DNA of 64,000 bases, from assembly GCA_030411725.1 (NCBI GenBank), contig MU839830.1, forward strand, positions 1,240,001-1,304,000, written 5' to 3'. Every line of letters starts with the position of its first letter. The first letter of the stretch is position 1. Shown here piece after piece: positions 22,611-33,446 of the stretch. A model generated the notes under the pieces. That model saw nothing but the letters and a program-made list of their open reading frames with translations. It had not been told where the DNA came from and ran no database searches. Made by a program: the position numbers and the translations under genes. The stretch comes from Echria macrotheca. Lineage: Eukaryota; Ascomycota; Sordariomycetes; Sordariales; Schizotheciaceae.

Positions 22611-23216
22611 TCTCGCTCGCGATGGCAATGGCTGCACTGCCACTGCCACGAGTCGTCGTCCTGGCCCAGCTGCCCGGGGGAGGGGGCTCGGACGGTTCGC
22701 TAGGGAAGAGAGAGGGGTCGTCCAGCAGTGAGAGTTGCTTACCCGACCTACCCTACCATACACTACCCCGCCATTCTTTCAGGTGGTGGTGTCTTGGACA
22801 GTAGACAGAAACTCTAGAAAGAAAAGCGAGAAGAAAAAAAACATCTGATCGCCCCTCTGTCGCTCGCTCGTTCATCTCGATGGATCCCGTCTGTCAGTCT
22901 GTCCTGTTCTCTGAATTCTGCGGGGTAACAACCCCCCTCCACCCCTCGTCCGTCTCCTCCCAGGTCGACGAAGGAAAAGGAATGCATCCACCAGACCAAG
23001 ACCATACGCATCGCGTAAGGTAACGTGTACTATACCTACCCACATACGCGTAGCCTTCGCCTAGATAAGCAAAGAAACCCAAGAAGAGCAAGCAGTTGAC
23101 AGAGGTACGGATGTAGTGTAGATCCTATTTTGTGCCTGCAGCAAGGCTTGCATGTTCATTGTTATGCAGTCCAGCATCCATCCCCCCTCCTCCCCTGATG
23201 CCTGCGTCATGTGCTT

Positions 23217-23235
23217 GCTTCCCTTCCCTTCCCTT
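23217..23235 (+). repeat. CCCTT pentanucleotide repeat
   Basis: Three to four consecutive CCCTT-type units inside a pyrimidine-rich tract that continues with CTCTCTCT to about 23280. Confidence 0.8.
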
Positions 23236-25145
23236 GCCCCTCTCTGCGTCCGTCTCTCACACACATCTCTCTCTCTGTTTGCGTGTCTGTCCATGCACCG
23301 CTGCCTGAGTCTAGCAGAGTGGTTAAGCCATCAAGCCGTGCAAGCCAACTCGTCATCCGGTCAGGACGCCGACAGACAGAATGAACAAAAAAATGGAAGT
23401 GCCAAACTCAGCCGTTCCAATGTTGTCTGCAGTTGGTGATACACAATCCCCAACTAAGGTACAGCGGCGCGTTCGGGGCCCGGGCCCGCACACCGGCTGC
23501 GAGAGCTGGATCTGACCCGTCGGCGTCCTCGCCGTCAACTGGGCCGCTTGTTGGGACCGCTCGCTCGCACCATGGCTCGACAGCTTGCGTCTTTGCGTCT
23601 TGCGCATAGACAAACCGACGGCCAGCCGGCCGGCCGCTTCCTGCCGCCGGCACGCCACAGATAACTACTGACTGACTGAACCTGCCGCGAGCCACGGCTT
23701 TCTTTTCTCATCAAAGCAGGCTGGCAGGCTGGCTGCCGTGGCTGCGCAGGAAAAAAAACAACCTTGGGACGGGATCAACCCGCGTCCATGTCCCAAGGTC
23801 GGTTCAAGATGTCGGCACCGCAGCACGCAGCTACTAGTCCATGCACCTCTACGGCCTATACTTGCAGAGGCTGAGAGGTATACAATGCTCTGGAATACCT
23901 ACGGTACTCTTCCCCTCCAGCAAGCCCATCTTCAACCATCCCACGCCTCAATGCTTATTGCGGCACGTGCTTTCGCTGAAAGAAGGAGGGCCCTCAGCTG
24001 TAGTGGGGTGGTAAATCTCAAACGCCCCGACATGTGGCGAGGCTGTTCTCACCCCCCCACGAAGCCGCTCGAGTCGTCTTGCCAAATGGTCGCCAAGTCC
24101 ATTCTCTGAAGCCGACGAGCATCCGGGGTTCTGTACCTGAAACTATAATTGTAAAGATGGTGCCGGCAGACCCTTGATGGAATATCGGCCAGGCTAAGAC
24201 GACGCAACGGGGTCCATTATCCGCAACTCCACCAGGTCGGGCCTGCTGTGGCGACGATAGATGAGAGGAGATGCGCCGGTGTCGCTAGTCTACTGCAGAT
24301 GCTCACCATCGGCCTTCCACAACTACCCCACGGGGACTCGCCGTATGCCGCCGACTTATCTCTCATCTCACAGGCCTCGCAGATGCTGTCTCTCTTCGTG
24401 GTCGGACATGACGATATCAAAATGTTGACACCTACCCTTCAAACCCCGTCCTCGATCCCCCACGCTCACCACAACTCCGTGATGCGCCGCGGGGTTGCAA
24501 CGCGACACGATTCGGGGTCGCAATCACTGAACTGTTCCAGAAGGTCAATGGAAGCGCAGTAGCGTCAACTTGGCTGATAAGGTGGGAGGCGACCGAAAGA
24601 CCCTCATGAAGAAGCTTGAGCGACCTATCTCCGTGGCGGATACCCCACGAGGTCGTTATCAGACGCGACCCAGGGTGCCACGGGTGCGCCGGGCAGTCGA
24701 CTTCCTGCCTTTCCTGGGAGACTAGAGCAAAAAATTCAGAGTATTGCCAGCCATCAAGAAGTGCGAACACTTTGGAAGCGTCAAGCTTCTTGTCTCCTAA
24801 TATTCCCCCACGTGGTCTTGGATGTTGTCGCGTGTTTCAAGTTGGCAACGGGATTGGTGAAGCCTTTCAAGTCGAAACCTTTTTGCCTCCAAACCATGTT
24901 TAGCTGCACTTGACTGTGACGTCGCAACGGCGTCGAACCTTGTCGAAGAAACCACAGGACAACTTCTGTGACAGCTTCGGTGGCCGTAACAAGGACCGAG
25001 GTAGGATTGTTGCATGCCGGCTTCGAGGTGAGTGGCGTCGAGTGCGGGATAAATTAATTGCACTCGAAGGTTTCCAGAACACGCAATCGAAGGCCCCGCG
25101 CCCCTCCATTGGCCAATGTGTGGCTGTTCCTGCGCAAGCGGGGGT

Positions 25146-26456
25146 TCACTCGTCGAGGATTGGGGACGCGATGCGACAGCGAACGGCCGGCCGAGCAAAA
25201 ATGCTGTCGTGATGGGACGTTGGATGGCGAACGCTTCCAACACCACGTCTCGGCCATACCGACACGTGGATACTTGAATGGAATATCAATGACACCACTG
25301 AAGGTGCCGACGTCAACTTATTGTGTAGTCGATCGGCGATAATGCGGGTGAAGACAAGGCCGTCCCGGTCGAGTCGCGCAATCGAGACGCCACATCGCGG
25401 GTTTGACATTCCACCAACAACAGGTTCCGTGTGGGGAAAGGCTCGGCGATTTGACAGTCTGCGATGACACCGGAGCAGCCCGAATGATACCGAAGGCCCG
25501 AATAGACATTCGTCCGGAGACGGGCATACACGAGTGGAGGCAGCGCTGAGTGCAGGATGCAAAGGCGTCTTCCAGAAAACCCACACTTGTCGAAACAGTA
25601 GTGTTGGCGAGAGGGTGGCCACGGCCGGGTGGGAATCGACTCCCACCAGAAGCTGTAATCTGGGGGCCAAGGATGACAAGGTGTGAAGGCTGGCCGACAC
25701 CCGTCCCGCAAACCCGGGGTCTTGCAATCTCCCCTTTGGGTCCTGGTTCTCCGATGTTATCAGAAATCTGGGACACCCCACGGCAACCATCCGCGGGCCG
25801 TTAGTCAACGGTCCGTACCAGGTTTTGCGGCTTGCCAGACAGGCCTGGCCTGCCTGCCTGGCCACCAGCCCGGCCACGGCGGAAAAATGGTCGCGAACGC
25901 TGGGACATGGACATCGGGAGTTGACGAAGATCATGGGCCGCCACTTCAAGCCAAGTGCTTGACGAAAACGAGATGGCTGGATGGCTGTTGCTTTTGATTT
26001 TCCACATTGAGCATTTTTGCATGATGCACCCTCGCGAAAAGGAATCGTCTGCTGGAGCGAGCCTGACGCGCTCGACCCGGGTGGACACAGCTGCAGATCC
26101 GAATTCAGAATTCGGCCTGATTTTTGACTCGAGTCCACGAGGTTCTCCTCCGAGATGGATCGACATCTCCGTAGGCCATTGACGATTCCACCACGCAAAA
26201 TCGTTGTTGATCGGGCCTGGCTTGGCACAATATTAGACTTTAGCTTCTGTCGTAAGATGGCCGCAAGCATCATCCGCACACGACGGGACTGCTGACATCT
26301 GAACGATTCTGGCTCCTGCCGTCGACCCGAGTGGCGGGGACGTCGCGGTCCAATTTTGGTTAAATAGTCCCATTGCGTTGGTGCCCTTGTGGCCCGACTG
26401 CTCGGTGGCGACAACTGCCCTTGTTGGTAGCATCGTGGGAGCCACCAGAAGAACAT
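25146..26456 (-). other. Long orphan open frame, doubtful gene
   Basis: An ATG-started frame of 436 codons without introns. I recognise no domain, signal peptide or convincing membrane segment. Its composition (frequent Arg, Ser, Pro, Cys and Trp) resembles translated non-coding DNA. Two other minus-strand frames of about 130-150 codons overlap it at 25313-25776. Its length is unusual for non-coding DNA, so I record it, but I would not call it a gene without expression or conservation data. Confidence 0.15.
26099..26115. repeat. 17-bp palindrome with tandem EcoRI cores
   Basis: Arms CCGAATTC and GAATTCGG flank a single A and match perfectly. It could be a dimer-binding site or chance. Confidence 0.6.
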
Positions 26457-29400
26457 CTTCGCCGGCTCGCGGTTTCAGGACAGGGCACCCTTCCAGGGCC
26501 AAGAGCGAGCCCGTGGAGCCCCGTCTCGACGCTGAAAGGGTCGCGAGGCGGAGAGGGCCCGCAAGGGTCGTGTTGTCGTTCACGGACAATGCACGTGCAG
26601 GCCCGTCCAGGCCTCTTGGGAGCCTCTCCGCTTCCGCGACACGGCGACGAGGCCATGGACCCCCGGTCCGAAATGGAAAGCTATCGCCGGGGGGCCGACC
26701 AGCCCCCGAACAGGCAGCACGTTCCTGATGATGCCATATCTTTTGAGTTTGCTTGGATCCAGAAGCACTGCGGCCCTGCCTCGGGCGACTTGTGTTTCGA
26801 ATCCGCAGACCGCGCAGAAAGAGGATGGGAGGCGAACGAGTGGTTTTCCGAATGAGGATGTGATGGGCTCGCAGACTTCTGAATTCTCTCAGGCAGTACC
26901 AAACAGGAAAGGTCTCGACGTACCTGCATTGTGCAGACCGACTTGCATGTGGTCTATGCAGGTACCAGCGAGGCCGTCAACTGCGGTCAGCCAACAATGT
27001 ACCTTGCCCCGCCGTGTACAATCTCCCCGCCTGCAGCGAGAGGGCACGGTCCCGAGAGAGAGAAAAAAGGCGGTGTTGCGCGAATTCACCGGCAAAGCCA
27101 GCCCTTGCATTCCAGCAGCTCGGGTTGCTTCCAATCCTTCCCCGACCACGCAAGTTTCCTCATCGGGCATGCAAGGCCGAAGAGACGGTTTCATCTCTTG
27201 ACAACCTGCAGCATCAGCACCAGCAGTGGCAGCGGTGAGAACGGTCACGTGACGCATAGGTAGACTGTGTGGCTGTCTTCTTCGTACGGAGTGCTCGGTC
27301 GACTGCTGACGGCTGAACTCGACGACCTCGGGCTGTTCGGAGAAAAGAGGTGGACTGCAATCAGACTTTTTTATGCGTAACATGTCGAAAAGACCCGAGT
27401 CTCTGGAGTCGCATCGGGGTGCTGTGATTCGTTTCAATATTTCCAGAAATACCCATGAATACCAACGGAAAGTGGTGCTGTTGGCGCGAATCAATGAGGG
27501 CCGTCGTAAGCGGCCGTAGGGCGTGATTCCAGAACACTTCCTCTCCGACCAGTGTCGTTTTGAAGGACCCGCGAGGCGAATGGGCGAGAAACCCCGTGAA
27601 ACAAGCGACGCCGTCCCTCGATCGCAGGTTGGTTGCGGAGTATCAGGACTTTTCTCTCGATGGGTCGAGTTGCGCCTCCAGATTGGCTAGAGAAAGAGCA
27701 CTGGGTGGAAAGGGACTCAGCCGGACTGCCTCCTTGCATCGAATAGAGGGACTGTGGAAACGTCGCAAAAGGATTGACCATTATGTGGGTGTCCTGACGT
27801 CGACCAGTCGGCAAACATTCTGGAGAACAGCGCTCCCTATGCGCAGCAATATCACATGCCATTATGGATTATCGCCGCGACGTCGAATGTCAAGACCTGA
27901 TGGAGGTGATGATTGGCGTGCTCGCCTTGATATGAACGCACTTGTCGGAGCAAATTGAGAATTGACCGTTGAGTTCCGAGAACGCCTTCTCGTTATGAGA
28001 GCACGCCGGCATTTGGTTTTCGATTGGTAACTGCTTCCAATAAGCCCCAAGAACAGCGAAGTTATCGACGCCACTTAGCCCGACGGCTTCATGGCGTTCC
28101 GATTAGGGCTTGTACTCATCGCGGATTCAGCCCGAGGCAAACCTTCAGAGGGAAAAAGAATGTGACGGAATCCCGTTAGTGGCCGTGTCTGGATGGACCC
28201 AAAGCGCGCGGCGCGGATTTCCTGTCACTGTCACCGATTCTGCGTGATGGCGTCTCGCTACTGGGTGCATATGCAGGCCCGCTGAAAGTGCTTGCATACC
28301 TATTGGGGGCTATGATCCTCCCTCTTCGTCTTCCGACTGGTTGCCACCCTCTTCGCCCATCCTCCTCACGGCTGACCCGTCTCGCGACCAGACAAGAGGC
28401 AAACTCGTGCCTGAGCGACGCTTGCTCTGAATGGCCACAGCCTGTTGCGATCGGCTCCCGCTGCTGCACCCAGACCAGAGACGCTCCCGTTCGGGCGTTT
28501 CATGTTTCTGGCCCTTCGCAGCCGCTGAGAAAAAAAAATGCTGTGACGGGCAAATCCGTCCGCTGTGGTTGGCTTTCCATACCCACGTTCTCTCTGGTCG
28601 GCCGCGGCTTGGCAGAAGGAGCGCACCGGTGCCGTCACCGTCTCAGCGAAACGCTGTTGAGAGCAGCGAGGCACACCTTGGGCTTGACTGATGGGGATTT
28701 GGTTTCGCTTGGTTATTCGCTGATCGAGGTTGACCCTGACCCCGCGATTTGTCCAGTCGCTTGGTGGGGTCAATGGACTGAGGGATTTGGCGGGGTGTCG
28801 AGGCACTCAACACCAGGCACCGAGGACCTATCTACTCGAAGAACTAGATGCGGGGAGTTACCCACCGATGGCACCATTTCATAGGTCGTATCACGAAGAT
28901 GATTATCACTGGGGCTGTCGCCAAAGGTGGTGACGTACTCTGGGTCGAGGATGGTGGGTTTCGAGGAAGCGATGGAGCCAGTCTGTCTGATCAGAACTCG
29001 TGAAGGGTGCCAGTGTGCCAGTCAGCGCGGGGTCGTGTCTGGAGCATGATCTCGATGACAAGCAGACACAGGCAGACCAGCCGTTGCCGTGCCGCGCCCG
29101 AAAAGCAACGCTGCAAAAGAAAAGCGAGCCGCGTAGACACTTGGTTTCGAAATGAGTGTCAAGCAAGTCAGCCGGATACCTCCCACTCTCTGGACTCGTA
29201 GAAGCGGGAGGATGATGGCATCTGGGAGAGCGGCTTCGGAGGATTGATTATTCTTGGAAACAAACCGGGTCCAGCTCGTCTATCCGGCTCTCGATTTCCT
29301 GGTTTCGCCGTCTTGAAGGCATGACTTTTATTGACCACATCACCCCGGCCTCCAACTTCAATGCCATGGCGCTGTCGGCAGCTGGCAGCTATTCGCTTTG

Positions 29401-29700
29401 TTTCGGCGGCCACGCTCGTATGTGGTTCACATGTTTCTCGTTCCAGCAGCGCATGAATGAGCAGGTGGCAGCGCATTTCCATCCCGCGCGTCGCTCAGGG
29501 TCCTGGCGATCAACCGGCTGCAAGTCGACCTCACCTGGCGGTTGTATCTGACCTGAGCGTTTACTCGAGGACGATGCCCGCGGCTGCTGCCCTCTTCCGC
29601 TCGCTGGAGAAGCCGCCTGGCATCGCGGGATGGAGAACGGCGCGACGCCGTTTTTCTGCGAGGAGTTGCTTGTGATGTACGTATGTAGGTGGCCTCTCGG

Positions 29701-31562
29701 GCTGTTCGTGCCTGGCATGAGGAACTGCGGTCGCTACTGGCCGGTCGAGAGGGAGGCCTGGATGTGACATACTCCGTGCAGCGAATGACGGCGTCCGGCT
29801 TGCCGTCGGACAACGCGCCAGACGGTGACTGCCTCTGTTTTTGTGCGAGTCCTGCGATGGGCGGCCGTGCTGGCTCTCCGGCCTATCAGCGCCGTGTTGG
29901 CCGTGACCATCGGGTCGATGCAGACGGTTCACCGCTCCGGTTGGCTCACGGCCATCCCACCAGCTCCACCACGACGACTTGCTCGCGCCACCACGTCTAC
30001 CTTTTTGCGGTTAGGGCCGTCTGCATTACTATCTTTTGCGCTCAAAAAATTACAAACCGCGTGTACGTACGGTCAATAAGCGGTTTGCAAAAAGAAGCCC
30101 GTGTGGTCTTGATACTACCACCACCACCACCATTGGGAGGCGGGGTCTCAGAAAGAAAAAAAGGAAAAAAAGAGAAACCATTATCGCGCCATCGTTTCTC
30201 ACATCCGGTTTCCAACTGGCCTGGCGGGTGTCGGGGCTGTCACAGACAACAGACCGTCCAAACCGACGACTGACCTATCTGGCCCCACTCGCTGGTTCCC
30301 ATCTTTCTGACAACCGCGGCGGCTTCCGGACAGAGAAGAGAGGGGTTGGATCCAGCGCTGATCCAGCATCGCGGTGGACCTCGGTCTTGCGCACCGTGGC
30401 ACCATTGCGGTAGAGCGGGGAGCGAGAGAGACGAGCGGCCTCTGCTGTTGACTGAATTCCATGGCTTCTCCAGCACCTCCAACCACTGGCGGCCAGCCCC
30501 TCCGACCAGCTTTGCCAGCCTCCAAAACGCGTGCGCGGAGCAGCGAACCACGGGTCAGACCGGTGCGAGGTGACTTCTGGAGCGGTGCAGGCAGCGCTGC
30601 TAGTGCCATGTATTGGACCTGGCTGGGTGCGTGCGGCGTCCACTCAGCGGGCGGGCCTGGGTGCCAGAGCAGCAGCAGGCAGGTTGCAGGTACCGAGGAT
30701 TCGACGGTACATCCGGTGTGCGGTGACCTCTGGGCTGCGCTGCTTGTTCAGTCGGTCCAGAATTAGAATGGACTAGCGGCTGCGCCCTCTTCTGTCGAGC
30801 CCGTCTGATGTTTCCGTGCGCTTGCCCCAGACATGCAGACAGGGGGGTGGGAGGGGTCCCTCGTCGTTCCCTGTCGCCCTCAAGCGAGACAGGCACGAGC
30901 ATGGTGTGTGGTGGGTTGGGAGGACCCACTCGACGGCGGGCCAGGGTCTGGTGCCGGCCTATTCCCATTCCAGCGATGCCTGGTCGAAGGCGACTTATCT
31001 TCGCCTGGCCTCTGTCGATGGTGGTGGGTTTACATATCCTCCATGGGCTCCCCATCCAGACGTTCCTTACCCTCCCGCATCGGCAGATCTGTCGACCTAG
31101 ACTCGTGATCTGTTTCTCGTTCCTTTATACCGGTTCTTGGTTTCTTTCGGGACTCGTGGTTTTGGATACCTCATCCCTTCCCTTCTTTCAGCGCAACTTG
31201 CATTCGACTGTCGACAGTTCCCGCCTCGCTAGCCAACTGACCAGACCAGCGACGACTCGACGAGTCCATGTACACTACCTTCCCTCGAGACCACTAACTC
31301 ACCCGGCGATCTACTGATCTGGACCGCCATCCATTCCTTGACATATGAACCGGACACCACAAACCATCCTTAGGCCGCTTGCCAACTAAAACGAGACGCT
31401 CGAACTCCTCCTGTACACTATAAACCACACGCTTGTATCCTGGGATACAAGCACCTAATCGCCGCCGCAAACTCAACCGGTGTGTGGACATGATTTGGGA
31501 AAGAGAGACGGCTTAGGCTGACAACAACGCCGCCCAGCAGTAACACTACAACAATAGGAACA
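29701..31562. other. Upstream region and leader of the Msn2-like gene
   Basis: No gene is supported. An 8-bp stem (CAAACCGC at 30053-30060 and GCGGTTTG at 30080-30087) encloses GTACGTAC. Two AGGGG stress-response-type motifs lie at 30841-30845 and 30852-30856. A pyrimidine-rich leader with a TATA-like element and palindrome precedes the start codon and is listed separately. Confidence 0.5.
31419..31452. promoter_or_regulatory. TATAAA plus 22-bp inverted repeat upstream of the Msn2-like gene
   Basis: TATAAA at 31419-31424 is followed six bases later by perfect 10-bp arms, GCTTGTATCC (31431-31440) and GGATACAAGC (31443-31452), separated by TG. The pair ends 110 bases before the ATG. It could be an operator for a dimeric regulator or a hairpin in the 5' UTR. 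Confidence 0.5.
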
Positions 31563-33446
31563 ATGGCCGGGAGCGTTATGGCTCCGAACCAGAACTGGTT
31601 CTACTACACCCACGACGCGAACCCGCAAGCCCGACAGCAAGCCGGACATTTCGTGCCTCAACCCCTTGTTCTCCAGTCGCATCAGATGGCGCGCCAGGCC
31701 TATCCCTTCGTCCCGACGCTGCCTTCGACGCCCTTGTACTCGTCGCGCCCCAGCTCCGCCAGCTCGCTGCCGCCTGCCCACCACGTGAAGCACGAGTACG
31801 AACTCATGAGCTCGATGCTCACGCCGATGGCGTCGCCCAAGGCCATGGCCCACAAGCCCATGATCATGCTGGATACGGACCTGCAAGCGATGCAAGGGGG
31901 AGACTATAACCCGCCAACAACGCCGCCGCTCTCGTCATCGGGAAGCATCAGCAGCCCCGACAGCTGCGACGTGCTTCAAACGCCGTCGAATCCCATGTTC
32001 TCTGGGCTAGAAGGCATTGAAGGAAAGCAGGTTTGCCACGTTGATGTTCTCCCTGAGAGCTTCCCTCCGCTTGACTGGACGAGCTACCCTTCTCCCACCA
32101 TGACACCAGGTTGGTTCCCTTTTTTTCTTGTTACTGCGGTCGAGATTTATTTTAGGAGGAAACTAGAAGCGGAATGTGCAAGCAAGTGAGCGGCGGCTGC
32201 AGTTTCCCGCTAATCGCGCTTGCCAAATTTTCATTTGGCGGGGCTCTCTTTGCTGGGAATTAAAGTTTTGAGCGGCCGAGCTGAGCTTGAGGCTTACTAT
32301 TTTTCAGTGTACCTCCAATCCCAGACGCCCGTCCCTCAGCTTAGCTCGCTTAACAGCAACCTCGACGTCCTTTCCACCACAAGCTCGCCTCCTTCTCTCT
32401 CGCCATCTCCCAGCTACGCGCGATCCCTCTCGCTGGACAGCTGCCCTGAGAGCATTGAGTCGCTCGATCCTCGCAACCTGACGGTCGGCACGGTCGATTC
32501 CACGCTTGCACCTGATCTCTCCGGTCTTCCCTACCTTGGCAACGAGGAGGAAGACCACAAGTTTCTGCTCAGCGGTGGGGAGCTTGCTCCAGCTGAGCAC
32601 CCTGCAGCCTCGCCCAACGCGTCGCTCGAGTTCAACGCGCCCATCTCCGACAGCCTGCATTTTGACGAGGTTGACGCGTTCGCATCCGACAGCGAGTTCG
32701 ACGAGCTCGTCAACCTGGGCGCAGACCACGGCCGCTCACGATCCAACTCGGACGCCCTCTCTTTCCACTCCGGATTCAGCTGCGACGACAACGTCGAGGA
32801 CTTTGACGGACACCCAAGCAAGCGCCGGCGCATGGACTTTTCGGAGCCCGCCATGAACTCTGCCGCCGACTCCCAGTCGAGCAACGCTCAACAGCAGACA
32901 ACTCCGGCTGCCGAGAGCCAGAGTAACAATACCTCCGAGGGAAAGACCAGGTCCGAGTCAACATCAAATGCCGGAGACGCTCCCCAGACCCCTCTTCCCG
33001 TGCAGACCAACCGCCGCGGCCGCAAGCAGTCTCTGACCGAAGACCCATCCAAGACGTTTGTCTGTGAGATCTGCAACCGCCGCTTCCGCAGGCAGGAGCA
33101 CCTGAAGCGTCACTACAGATCACTCCACACCCAGGACAAGCCGTTTGAATGCGGCGAGTGCGGCAAGAAGTTCTCGCGCTCCGACAATCTGACCCAGCAC
33201 GCGCGTACTCACGGCTCCGGCGCCATTGCCTTGAGCTTGATCGACGATCCCGAGGCAATGGCGGCGGCCCACCATGGCTTTTCCTATCACGGCATGATGG
33301 TGGACCACATGGCAAGCCATGGGGATCTCGCCACCATGAGCAAGGTTCTCTTCCAGTACTCGGCCGAGGTCCCTGGTAGCGCGAGCGAGCTGTCATCGGA
33401 CGACGGTAGCGTCGGCAGCGGAAAGAAGAGGAGACGTGATGAGTAG
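31563..33446 (+). CDS. C2H2 stress-response activator (Msn2/4, Seb1-type)
   Basis: Nuclear transcription factor of 561 residues, exons 31563-32109 and 32308-33446. The 198-nt intron (GTTGGT to TTTTTCAG) splits a Gly/Val codon and joins TMTP to VYLQSQTP. Two adjacent C2H2 fingers at about residues 434-485 read CEICNRRFRRQEHLKRHYRSLH and CGECGKKFSRSDNLTQHART; this pair is diagnostic of Msn2/Msn4, Trichoderma Seb1 and Neurospora MSN-1. Such proteins bind the stress element AGGGG (family knowledge). The N-terminal half is Ser/Pro/Gln-rich with acidic patches (HFDEVDAFASDSEFDELV), likely activation and shuttling regions. Basic clusters SKRRRMDF and KKRRRDE at the end may serve nuclear import. It sits downstream of an unusually long gene-free region. 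Confidence 0.9.

Larger units (their letters stand above)
19190..24900. other. Gene-poor region, first part
   Basis: No convincing coding region on either strand. It contains a T-run right after the Erg26-like gene (19204-19213), a TGAGTCA at 19416-19422, several TACCTA or TAGGTA half-motifs (for example about 20357 and 23035), and the microsatellites listed separately. Open frames here are short, of low complexity or mutually overlapping, and match no family I know. Confidence 0.6.
24901..29700. other. Gene-poor region, middle part
   Basis: About 4.8 kb with balanced base composition, few microsatellites and no recognised protein. Long frames are open on both strands (the longest is listed separately). 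They overlap each other and have a scrambled-looking composition rich in Arg, Ser, Pro, Cys and Trp. I see no transposon protein remnants and no strong A/T enrichment of the kind RIP leaves. Confidence 0.55.

Noticed and set aside
22340..22804. 154-codon plus-strand frame with a run of Cys
   Set aside because: The Cys run is the translated (GCT)8 microsatellite; the rest is low complexity with competing open frames.
23312..23365. Possible tRNA: TAGCAGAGTGGTTAAG resembles an A box and D arm
   Set aside because: No B box (GGTTCGANNCC) at the right distance and no cloverleaf pairing can be drawn.
26785..26815. TTTCGAATCC resembling a tRNA T arm
   Set aside because: The flanking bases do not form a T stem, and no acceptor or anticodon arm is present upstream.
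28288..28884. 198-codon plus-strand frame
   Set aside because: No domain, composition like translated non-coding DNA, and a minus-strand frame overlaps most of it.
19190..31562. Secondary-metabolite cluster or transposon island in the gene-poor region
   Set aside because: No synthase, transposase, reverse transcriptase or transporter motif was seen in any frame, and no strong A/T bias from RIP.
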